A stretch of 64,000 nucleotides of DNA. Origin: Pseudomonas sp. RIT288 (GTDB lineage: Bacteria; Pseudomonadota; Gammaproteobacteria; Pseudomonadales; Pseudomonadaceae). Shown piece after piece: positions 47,526 to 54,768 of this stretch (positions are counted from its first letter, which is position 1; every line of letters begins with the position of its first letter). Where the stretch lies: the NCBI RefSeq assembly GCF_000631985.1, contig NZ_JFYN01000018.1:16862-80861 (forward strand), read 5' to 3'. The notes below the pieces were generated by a model that saw only the letters and a program-made list of their open reading frames with translations, was not told the origin of the DNA and searched no databases. The position numbers were made by a program, and so were the translations under genes.

Positions 47526-49299
47526 CAGCGATCGCGTGACCGTCGTTGAACTGCAACGACGCCAGCCGCGCATATAACGGATTGCTTACGATCAGCTCCT
47601 GATGCGTACCGATGGCCACCAGACTGCCCTGATCCATCACCGCGATCCGGTCGGCGTTCTTAACCGTGGCCAAGCGATGCGCGATCACCAGCGTGGTGCG
47701 GTTCTGCATCAGGCTGGGCAAGGCTTCCTGAATCAGGTGCTCGCTCTGGGCATCGAGGGCGCTGGTGGCTTCGTCCAGCAGCAGAATCGGCGCATCCACC
47801 AGCAACGCGCGGGCGATCGCCAGGCGTTGACGCTGGCCGCCGGAAAGTCCGAGGCCAGCGTCACCCAAATGGGTCTGATAGCCGTTGGGCATCTTCTCGA
47901 TGAAGTCATGGGCGTGGGCAATTCTTGCCGCTTCCTTGACCTGCTCCAGTGTCGCGCCAGCATTGCCGTAACGAATATTCTCTTCGACGCTGCCGAAAAA
48001 CAGCGCAGGCGATTGCGAGACCAGAGCGAAATTGCGCCGCAGATCCAGCGGATCGAGGCTGGTCAGTGGCACTCCGTCAATCAGGATCCGGCCTTCAAGC
48101 GGGTCGTAGAAGCGCAACAGCAAGTCATACACCGTGGACTTGCCGGCTCCGGATGGCCCGACAAGGGCCAGGGTCTCGCCGGCCCTGATGGTCAGGCTCA
48201 GGCCGTTGACGGCGTAGCTGTCCGGACGCGACGGGTAGGAAAAACGCACATTCTGCAATTGCAGTTCGCCCTTGATCCGTTCTGGCAACGTCACCAGCCC
48301 GATGGTCGGTGGCTGGATGATGTTCTGCGAACCGAGCAGTTCCGCGATGCGCTCGGCGGCACCCGCCGCACGCTGCAATTCGCCAATGACCTCGCTCAAC
48401 GTGCCGATCGCGCTGCCGACAATCAGGCTGTAGAAAACGAAAGCCGCCAGTTCGCCACCGGTGATGCGCCCGGCAATCACGTCCATGCCGCCGACCCACA
48501 ACATCACCGCCACCGCGCCGAGCACCAGCACGATCACCACGGTGATCATCCAGGAGCGCTGAAAGATGCGCTTGCGTGCGGTGTCGAACGCATCCTCGAC
48601 CGTCGTGGCGAAACGCCGCTCGTCCTGCACCTGATGGTTGTAGGCCTGCACCGTCTTGATCTGGCCAAGGGTCTCGGAGACATAGCTGCCGATGTCGGCG
48701 ACCCGGTCCTGACTCAACCGCGACAGATTACGCACGCGCCGACCGAAAATCAGGATCGGAGCGACCACGAATGGCAAGGCAATCACCACGATGCTGGTGA
48801 GTTTCGGGTTGGTGATAAACAGCAGGATCACCCCGCCGATCACCATCAACAGGTTGCGCAGAAACATCGACAGTGACGAGCCGATCACCGATTGCAGCAA
48901 CGTGGTGTCGGCGGTCAGCCGTGACTGGATCTCCGAACTCCGATTGTTCTCGTAAAACCCGGGGTGCAGATAGACCAGATGGTTGAACACCTCGCGCCGG
49001 ATGTCCGCTACACAGCGCTCGCCGATCCACGACACCCAGTAAAAACGCGCGAACGTGCCGACTGCCAGGCCCAGCACCATCAGCATGAAGATACCGATGC
49101 TCTGGTTCAGTTGGTGCGGCGACTGAGTCATGAAGCCCTGATCGACCAGCAATTTGATCCCCTGTCCCATCGACAAAGTGACGGCCGCAGTGACGATCAA
49201 CGCCAACAGCGCAGCGCCGACTTGCCAACGATAAGGCGCCAGGAATCGGCTGGTCAGACTCAGCGCTCGACGGTGCCGGGAAGAAAGCTTCGAGATCAT
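47521..49299 (-). CDS. ABC exporter, permease-ATPase fusion (MsbA/LmrA-like)
   Basis: This 592-residue half-transporter has six membrane helices in about residues 20-310 and a C-terminal ATPase: Walker A GPSGAGKST, signature LSGGQRQRLAIARA, Walker B ILLLDEATSALD and H-switch VIAHRLATV. It works as a homodimer. It belongs to the lipid/multidrug exporter group (ABCB); the P. aeruginosa homologue type is annotated as a multidrug exporter, but the substrate here is unknown. The stop codon lies within the adjacent REP. The 256 bp upstream hold no gene. Confidence 0.88.
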   Translation of the reverse strand: MISKLSSRHRRALSLTSRFLAPYRWQVGAALLALIVTAAVTLSMGQGIKLLVDQGFMTQSPHQLNQSIGIFMLMVLGLAVGTFARFYWVSWIGERCVADIRREVFNHLVYLHPGFYENNRSSEIQSRLTADTTLLQSVIGSSLSMFLRNLLMVIGGVILLFITNPKLTSIVVIALPFVVAPILIFGRRVRNLSRLSQDRVADIGSYVSETLGQIKTVQAYNHQVQDERRFATTVEDAFDTARKRIFQRSWMITVVIVLVLGAVAVMLWVGGMDVIAGRITGGELAAFVFYSLIVGSAIGTLSEVIGELQRAAGAAERIAELLGSQNIIQPPTIGLVTLPERIKGELQLQNVRFSYPSRPDSYAVNGLSLTIRAGETLALVGPSGAGKSTVYDLLLRFYDPLEGRILIDGVPLTSLDPLDLRRNFALVSQSPALFFGSVEENIRYGNAGATLEQVKEAARIAHAHDFIEKMPNGYQTHLGDAGLGLSGGQRQRLAIARALLVDAPILLLDEATSALDAQSEHLIQEALPSLMQNRTTLVIAHRLATVKNADRIAVMDQGSLVAIGTHQELIVSNPLYARLASLQFNDGHAIAV

Positions 49300-49556
49300 T
49301 CAGGTACACATCCGTGTTGGTCAAAGGGCTAGCCTAAACCTTCTATGGGGCGGAACTCTGTAAATCACAATGAGTCAGGTTAAATATGCCCCCAAAGACT
49401 AGGCCATAGTTGCTATTGGTCTAATGTCCCGGTTGAGACGAGCGGTCATTTCTGTTGGACTGGAGATGCCGCTTTTGACAGACCCCAAGGGTGTTGTCAC
49501 AGCCTGGTCACGTGGCGGTTTTAACCTACGTGCACAACCTGATGAGGAGACAGGCC

Positions 49557-49736
49557 ATGTCCTTGCAACACAGCAGCGATGACAAGATTGAAGTGATCCG
49601 CACCAAGCCCGGCCAACCTCTGGGTTGCTCGATTATCGACAAGGATGGCCGTGAAGTACCGATCACCGAAGACATGATCCAGGACGCGTGCCGCGAACTG
49701 GAGAAGCGATTGGTCAAGCCTGCCGAACAACAGTGA
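49557..49736 (+). CDS. Small hypothetical protein
   Basis: The 59-residue acidic protein reads MSLQHSSDDKIEVIRTKPGQ and continues with an ITEDMIQDACRELEKRL helix. I recognise it as a conserved small Pseudomonas protein with no assigned role. The ATG at 49557 follows GAGGAGACAGGCC; an ATG at 49542 is the alternative. No signal peptide or membrane segment is present. A terminator follows at 49756. Confidence 0.7.
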   Translation: MSLQHSSDDKIEVIRTKPGQPLGCSIIDKDGREVPITEDMIQDACRELEKRLVKPAEQQ

Positions 49737-49755
49737 TATAGCCACCGTCTTCCTG

Positions 49756-49782
49756 ACCCGGCCCTGTTTGGCCGGGTTTTTT
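49756..49782 (+). terminator. Terminator after the small gene
   Basis: The stem ACCCGGCC / GGCCGGGT with loop CTGTTT is followed by TTTTTCT. It lies about 20 bp after the stop at 49736. Confidence 0.9.
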
Positions 49783-49822
49783 CTGCCTGCCGTTCTCTTC
49801 TCTTCTGTTCTCTTCTGTTCTG

Positions 49823-49907
49823 TGTAGGAGCTGCCGAAGGCTGCGATCTTTTGACTTTGTTTTTCAAAGGCAAGATCAAAAGATCGCAGCCTTCGGCAGC
49901 GCCTACA
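49823..49907. repeat. REP palindrome, family A copy 6
   Basis: TGTAGGAGCTGCCGAAGGCT (49823 onward) pairs with GCCTTCGGCAGCGCCTACA ending at 49907, around a loop containing AAAG. It ends 6 bp before the pdxB stop codon. Confidence 0.87.
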
Positions 49908-49913
49908 GGGTTT

Positions 49914-51056
49914 TCAGACAGCCACTGCTCCCAACGCCGCCACAATCTTTTGCAACTGCGGCGAATCCCCGTCGATCCGCACCTTCAGCCCCTCGATCTC
50001 GCGCCGCACCGGATACTGCTTGCGCAAAACGTCGAACGCTGCACGCTGTTCAGCGACACTGCCTACAAGACTGCGGCGAAAATCCGCATCATCCCGGCGC
50101 GGGTCGTACACCCCGCGGCACAACATCGCCAGCGCCCACGCCGGATCGCTGTCGGCGTGCAGGGTCACTTCTGACAACCACGGTGCCGGCAGCAGGTCAC
50201 TGAGCTGGATGCTCGGCGGTTGACCGATAAATTCGCAATAAGCCTGATAAATCTGCGCCGTCCCGCGTTGCTTGCCATCGAGGCTGTAGCCGGCAATGTG
50301 CGGCGTGGTCAGCACGCAGAGTTCGGCAAGGGCGACATCGACTTCAGGCTCGGCCTCCCAAACGTCGAGCACTGCTTGCAGGTCTTCGCGCTCCAGCAGC
50401 ACGTTGCGCAACGCGGCGTTATCCACCACCGGACCACGGGCGGCGTTGATCAGCCAGGTGCCGGGTTTGAGCTGTTGCAAACGCTGCTCATCAAACAGGT
50501 GCCAGGTCGCGCCTTCGCCGGTACGGGTCAGCGGCGTGTGCAGGCTGATCACGTCGCACTGCTCAATGATCTGCTCGAGGCTGACGTAATCGCCGCCCTC
50601 GGCTGCCTGACGCGGCGGATCGCAAACTTTGACATTCCAGCCCAGGCCCTTGAGGACCTTGACCAGCCGCCCACCTACTTCACCGGCACCGATTACGCCG
50701 TACGTACGCTGCGGCAAATCAACGCCTTCGATTTCCGCCAGGGTCATCAGGCTGCCGAGCACGTAATCGACCACGCCTCGCGCATTGCAACCGGGTGCGC
50801 TGGACCAGGTGATGCCGGCCTCGTTGAAATAATCGAGATCGAGGTGATCGGTCCCGATGGTGCAAGTGCCGACGAAACGCACCTTGCTGCCATCGAGCAA
50901 CGCGCGATTGACGTTGGTCACCGAACGCACCAGAAGCACGTCGGCCTGCTCGACCGTCGCACGGTCGATGGAACGGCCCGACACCCGGCGGATCTCGCCG
51001 AAACCGGCAAAAAAGGCATCGAGCAGCGGGATATTTTCGTCGGCAACAATCAGCAT
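49914..51056 (-). CDS. pdxB: Erythronate-4-phosphate dehydrogenase
   Basis: This 380-residue NAD-dependent dehydrogenase of the D-2-hydroxyacid family makes 2-oxo-3-hydroxy-4-phosphobutanoate in the DXP-dependent pyridoxal 5'-phosphate pathway. The nucleotide motif GVIGAGEVGGRLVKVL, catalytic LINAARGPVVD, and LTTPHIAGYSLDGK are visible; the C-terminal dimerisation domain completes it. Length matches PdxB. The 308 bp before the next gene hold the family-C REP pair and little else. Confidence 0.96.
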   Translation of the reverse strand: MLIVADENIPLLDAFFAGFGEIRRVSGRSIDRATVEQADVLLVRSVTNVNRALLDGSKVRFVGTCTIGTDHLDLDYFNEAGITWSSAPGCNARGVVDYVLGSLMTLAEIEGVDLPQRTYGVIGAGEVGGRLVKVLKGLGWNVKVCDPPRQAAEGGDYVSLEQIIEQCDVISLHTPLTRTGEGATWHLFDEQRLQQLKPGTWLINAARGPVVDNAALRNVLLEREDLQAVLDVWEAEPEVDVALAELCVLTTPHIAGYSLDGKQRGTAQIYQAYCEFIGQPPSIQLSDLLPAPWLSEVTLHADSDPAWALAMLCRGVYDPRRDDADFRRSLVGSVAEQRAAFDVLRKQYPVRREIEGLKVRIDGDSPQLQKIVAALGAVAV

Positions 51057-51120
51057 GGCGGGCTCCTTGAGGGGATCGGCAGTTTAGGTGCAGATCCACC
51101 GTTGAGCCAGCGCAGACTGC

Positions 51121-51258
51121 ACTGTGGCGAGGAAGCTTGCTCCCGCTCGACTGCGCAGCAGGCGGAAAGTCTGCAATCGGGATTTTCCTGATCCACCACG
51201 CCGGATGGTTTTGGGGCCGCTTCGCACCCCAGCGGGAGCAAGCTCCCTCGCCACAGTG
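51121..51258. repeat. REP/BIME inverted pair, family C copy 2
   Basis: ACTGTGGCGAGGAAGCTTGC (51121 onward) pairs with GCAAGCTCCCTCGCCACAGT-like sequence ending at 51258. The inner block GGGGCCGCTTCGCACCCC at about 51212 matches the GCTGCGAAGCGGCC of copy 1. It lies between the divergent pdxB and MATE genes. Confidence 0.8.
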
Positions 51259-51365
51259 GATGGCATCGATGATTACAAATGCGCAACAGAGGATTTTTCC
51301 TGACTGTCACGTCAGCGGCGTAGAATGCGGCGCCTTGCGCATCAACATCTGTGGACGCTTTGCCT

Positions 51366-52775
51366 GTGAACTCTGTTACTGATCAACCTCTCGCTGCCTC
51401 ACTCACCCGCCCTGCGCGAATTCGCCTGGAGTTCAGGAACCTGCTCGCCCTGGCGTTGCCGATCATCATCGCGCAATTGGCGACCACCGCCATGGGCTTT
51501 GTCGATGCCGTGATGGCCGGCCGTGTCGGGCCACGCGATCTGGCGGCGGTAGCGCTGGGCAACTCGATCTGGGTTCCGGTGTTTCTGTTGATGACCGGCA
51601 CCCTGCTGGCCACCACGCCGAAAGTCGCCCAGCGTTTCGGCGCCGGCACCCACAGCGAGATCGGCCCGATCGTCCGTCAGGCGCTGTGGCTGGCGCTGGT
51701 GGTCGGCCTGATCGCCACGTGCATGCTGGTCGCCGCCGAACCGGTGCTGCACCTGATGAAGGTCGATCCCGAGCTGATCGGCCCATGCATGCAGTACCTG
51801 CACGGCATTGCCAGCGGTCTGCCAGCGGTGGCGTTCTATCACGTGCTGCGCTGCACCAGTGACGGCATCGGCCGTACCCGCCCGGCGATGGTGCTGGGCC
51901 TGTGCGGTCTGGCGCTGAACATTCCGCTGAACTACATCTTCATCTATGGCCACTTCGGCGTGCCGGCCATGGGCGGCGTCGGCTGCGGCTGGGCCACGGC
52001 CATCGTGATGTGGGTCATGGCGCTGGGGCTGGCCGGTTATGAACGCTGGGCACCGGCCTATCGTTCGAGTGAAATCTTCAGCCGCTTCGACTGGCCACAA
52101 TGGGCGGTGATCAAGCGTCTGCTGGCGATCGGTCTGCCGATTGGCATCGCCGTATTTGCCGAGTCGAGCATCTTCGCGGTGATCGCCCTGCTGATCGGCA
52201 GCCTTGGCGCCACCGTGGTGGCCGGGCATCAGATCGCGCTGAACGTCAGCTCGCTGGTGTTCATGATTCCGTATTCGCTGGGCATGGCGGTGACCGTACG
52301 TGTCGGCCAGGCGCTGGGCCGTGAAGAACCGCGTGAAGCACGCTTTGCCGCCGGTGTCGGCATGGGTACCGCGCTGGCTTACGCCTGTATTTCGGCAAGC
52401 ATGATGCTGTTGCTGCGCGAGCCGATTGCATCGATCTATACCGCCGATCCGACGGTGATCCACATCGCGGCGATGCTGATTGTGTATTCGGCGCTGTTCC
52501 AGTTTTCCGACGCAATCCAGGTCACCGCCGCCGGCGCTCTGCGCGGTTATCAGGACACCCGGGTGACGATGATCCTGACCCTGTTCGCCTATTGGGGCAT
52601 CGGCCTGCCGGTCGGTTACGCCCTCGGCCTGACCGACTGGCTCGGCGAACCGCGTGGCCCGAGCGGCTTGTGGCAGGGTTTGATCGTCGGTTTGAGCTGC
52701 GCGGCGTTCATGCTGTCGATCCGCCTGACCCGCAGTGCGCGCAAGCGTATTCGGATCAGTCGCAGCGCGGGCTAA
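51366..52775 (+). CDS. MATE-family multidrug/cation efflux pump (NorM/PmpM-like)
   Basis: The 469-residue inner-membrane protein has 12 predicted helices and two MATE repeats. Signature segments are GFVDAVMAGRVGPRDLAAVALGNS in the first half and GHQIALNVSSLVFMIPYSLGMAV in the second. Pumps of this type use Na+ or H+ gradients to expel cationic drugs. Start choice is uncertain: GTG at 51366 gives MNSVTDQPLAAS, similar to PmpM, and GTG at 51351 would add five residues. It is single. Confidence 0.93.
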   Translation: MNSVTDQPLAASLTRPARIRLEFRNLLALALPIIIAQLATTAMGFVDAVMAGRVGPRDLAAVALGNSIWVPVFLLMTGTLLATTPKVAQRFGAGTHSEIGPIVRQALWLALVVGLIATCMLVAAEPVLHLMKVDPELIGPCMQYLHGIASGLPAVAFYHVLRCTSDGIGRTRPAMVLGLCGLALNIPLNYIFIYGHFGVPAMGGVGCGWATAIVMWVMALGLAGYERWAPAYRSSEIFSRFDWPQWAVIKRLLAIGLPIGIAVFAESSIFAVIALLIGSLGATVVAGHQIALNVSSLVFMIPYSLGMAVTVRVGQALGREEPREARFAAGVGMGTALAYACISASMMLLLREPIASIYTADPTVIHIAAMLIVYSALFQFSDAIQVTAAGALRGYQDTRVTMILTLFAYWGIGLPVGYALGLTDWLGEPRGPSGLWQGLIVGLSCAAFMLSIRLTRSARKRIRISRSAG

Positions 52776-52798
52776 AATCCTTACGCAGGACAAAAAAA

Positions 52799-52887
52799 TG
52801 TGGGAGCCAGCCTGCTGGCGATGGCGGACAGTCAGTCAACATTGATGTTGAATCGACTGCCTCATCGCCAGCAGGCTGGCTCCCACA
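52799..52887. repeat. REP palindrome, family B copy 4
   Basis: TGTGGGAGCCAGCCTGCTGG at 52799 onward pairs with GCCAGCAGGCTGGCTCCCACA ending at 52887. The arms carry CCAGCCTGCTGGCGATG rather than the CGAGC core. It lies between convergent MATE and tusA genes. Confidence 0.85.
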
Positions 52888-52911
52888 ATTGTTTTTGCGT
52901 TTGCCCGAGGT

Positions 52912-53163
52912 TCAGGCTTGTTTCTTGCGGATCCAGTACAGATAAGTACCGGCCTCTTCGTGCTGCCCCACCAGTTCGTGGTCAAGAAACACACAGAACT
53001 TGGGAATGTCGCGACGGGTCGAGGGATCGGTGGCAATCACCTTGAGCAGGCCGCCTGGCACCAGGTCACGAATGTGCTGGTGCAGCATCATTACCGGCTC
53101 CGGGCAATTGAGACCGGTGGCGTCGAGGGTGCCGTCGACCGGGGTATCGATCATTTCACTCAT
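52912..53163 (-). CDS. tusA: Sulfur carrier protein TusA
   Basis: This 83-residue SirA/TusA-type protein has the CPEP motif (Cys20) that carries the persulfide. In the Tus relay it passes sulfur from IscS to TusBCD and then MnmA for 2-thiouridine at tRNA wobble positions. The ATG at 53163 gives MSEMIDTPVD; an ATG three codons in is an alternative. It is single, flanked by REP copies. Confidence 0.93.
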   Translation of the reverse strand: MSEMIDTPVDGTLDATGLNCPEPVMMLHQHIRDLVPGGLLKVIATDPSTRRDIPKFCVFLDHELVGQHEEAGTYLYWIRKKQA

Positions 53164-53239
53164 GATTCACTCCTGAAACTGGCCGGCATTGTCGCGCATT
53201 GCCGGGTGCTCGGTCATCTGTGGCTTTATACCAATTCCC

Positions 53240-53313
53240 TGTAGGAGCTGCCGAAGGCTGCGATCTTTGCTTTTTGAAAGATCAAAAGATCGCAGCCTGC
53301 GGCAGCTCCTACC
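53240..53313. repeat. REP palindrome, family A copy 7
   Basis: GTAGGAGCTGCCGAAGGCTG (53241 onward) pairs with CGCAGCCTGCGGCAGCTCCTAC ending near 53313. It lies between tusA and rlmM, both on the minus strand. Confidence 0.86.
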
Positions 53314-53329
53314 GGGAGGGCGTGTGCAT

Positions 53330-54403
53330 TTAGCGGGATTTGGTTTTCTTGATGTCATGCCGACGCAGGTGGCAGGTCACTTCCTCACGGTCGTGATACA
53401 GCTGCTTGCAACCAATATCGACCTTGATCCCACGCGCCTTGAAGCCATCGGCGATGCGTTCGAGCAAACGCTTCACTTCGGCATAACGCTGCTTCATCGG
53501 CAACTTGAGGTTGACCACCGCTTCGCGGCAATGGCCCTCGCCGATCCACTCTTCAAGCATCGCCGCGTTACGCGCCGGCTTCTCGACGATGTCGCAGACC
53601 ATCCAGTCCACCGGCTGCCTGGGCTTGAAGGTGAAGCCGTCGGCCATCAAGTGCTGCACCAGTCCGGTGTCCATCAGGCTCTCGGCCATCGGGCCGTTGT
53701 CGATGGCGGTCACCAGCATGCCGCGGTTGACCAATTGCCAGGTCCAGCCGCCCGGTGCCGCGCCGAGGTCGACGCCGGTCATGTCGCTGTGCAGGCGCTC
53801 GTCCCACTGGTCACGCGGGATGAAGTGGTGCCAGGCCTCTTCCAGTTTCAACGTCGAACGGCTTGGCGCCTCGCGCGGAAACTTCAGGCGCGGAATGCCC
53901 ATTGGCCACATCGCCGAGTTGCCGGCATCGGCCATGCCGAGGAACACTTCGCGGCCACTTTTGAAAGTCAGCAGCAGGCGCGGCTTGTTTTCGTCTTCCA
54001 CCAGTTTGCCGGCACCGGTCAGCGCCTTGCGCAGCGGGCCTTCGAATTTCTTGCAGAAGTTCGACAGCTCTTTACCGTCGTTGGTGTCGACCACTTCCAG
54101 CCACAGGCTGCCGCAGACCGGGAAGTCCGCCATGTGCTCGAGGATCACGCTGATGCGGTCGGTTTCCGGCAGATTGATGAAAACCCCACGCGCCCATTGT
54201 CGCGGGAAAATCAGCTCGGCGAAGCGTTGGCCGCGCATCAGGCGCTCGGCACCGTCTGCTTCGGTGCAGACAAACTCGGCGTAAGCGGTGGCCGGTTTGG
54301 CCTTGGCGTAACCGGCCACGTTGAGTTGGGCGGCGAGGTCGGAAATCTCCGAACAGACTTCGCCTTCGAAGCCTGGCCGGCAATGCATGAATAGGGTGTT
54401 CAT
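53330..54403 (-). CDS. rlmM: 23S rRNA 2'-O-ribose methyltransferase RlmM
   Basis: The 357-residue enzyme methylates C2498 of 23S rRNA using S-adenosylmethionine. An N-terminal THUMP domain precedes the Rossmann methyltransferase with the SAM loop DLGAAPGGWTWQLV. K-D-K-E type catalytic residues fit the K..D..K spacing. The ATG at 54403 is preceded by AGGAGTAAGA and gives MNTLFMHCRPGFEGEV. The 364 bp upstream hold no coding sequence but contain a MITE-like element near acnA. Confidence 0.94.
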   Translation of the reverse strand: MNTLFMHCRPGFEGEVCSEISDLAAQLNVAGYAKAKPATAYAEFVCTEADGAERLMRGQRFAELIFPRQWARGVFINLPETDRISVILEHMADFPVCGSLWLEVVDTNDGKELSNFCKKFEGPLRKALTGAGKLVEDENKPRLLLTFKSGREVFLGMADAGNSAMWPMGIPRLKFPREAPSRSTLKLEEAWHHFIPRDQWDERLHSDMTGVDLGAAPGGWTWQLVNRGMLVTAIDNGPMAESLMDTGLVQHLMADGFTFKPRQPVDWMVCDIVEKPARNAAMLEEWIGEGHCREAVVNLKLPMKQRYAEVKRLLERIADGFKARGIKVDIGCKQLYHDREEVTCHLRRHDIKKTKSR

Positions 54404-54613
54404 TCTTACTCCTGGGCAGAGGGCGGACATTCGGCCCCTGCACGATGCTCAAGCCTTGCGGTGAAGCAAAGCCTGTCACGAAAACCGGCGCATGATAGCC
54501 GAGTTCGGAACCTTGGACTTATCGATAGAGTCCAGTTATTAGCCAGCTACTGAAAACAGGGCTACGTTGATAGCTCTGCCCGTCCCCTCAGTCCGTAGCC
54601 GTGCGGACTCGAA

Positions 54614-54753
54614 CAGGCTGTTTGAAAATGTAGCGAGCGAAGGCAAGACAAGGCAAAAACAGGCTTGGAAGCGGAGTCTACGAGTTGTAAATGAGCATTC
54701 CGAGCCCGTTTTTAACGCAGGATTGCCGAGCGCAGCAGTTTTCAAACAGCCTG
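54614..54753. mobile_element. MITE-like element in the acnA leader
   Basis: Perfect 15-bp terminal inverted repeats, CAGGCTGTTTGAAAA (54614-54628) and TTTTCAAACAGCCTG (54739-54753), enclose 110 bp with no plausible gene. The 140-bp size, the inverted ends and the absence of an ORF fit a non-autonomous transposable element. I recall similar sequences dispersed in other Pseudomonas genomes but cannot check. No obvious target-site duplication is visible. The right end abuts the acnA ribosome binding site. Confidence 0.7.
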
Positions 54754-54768
54754 AAAGGAGTGATCGTA

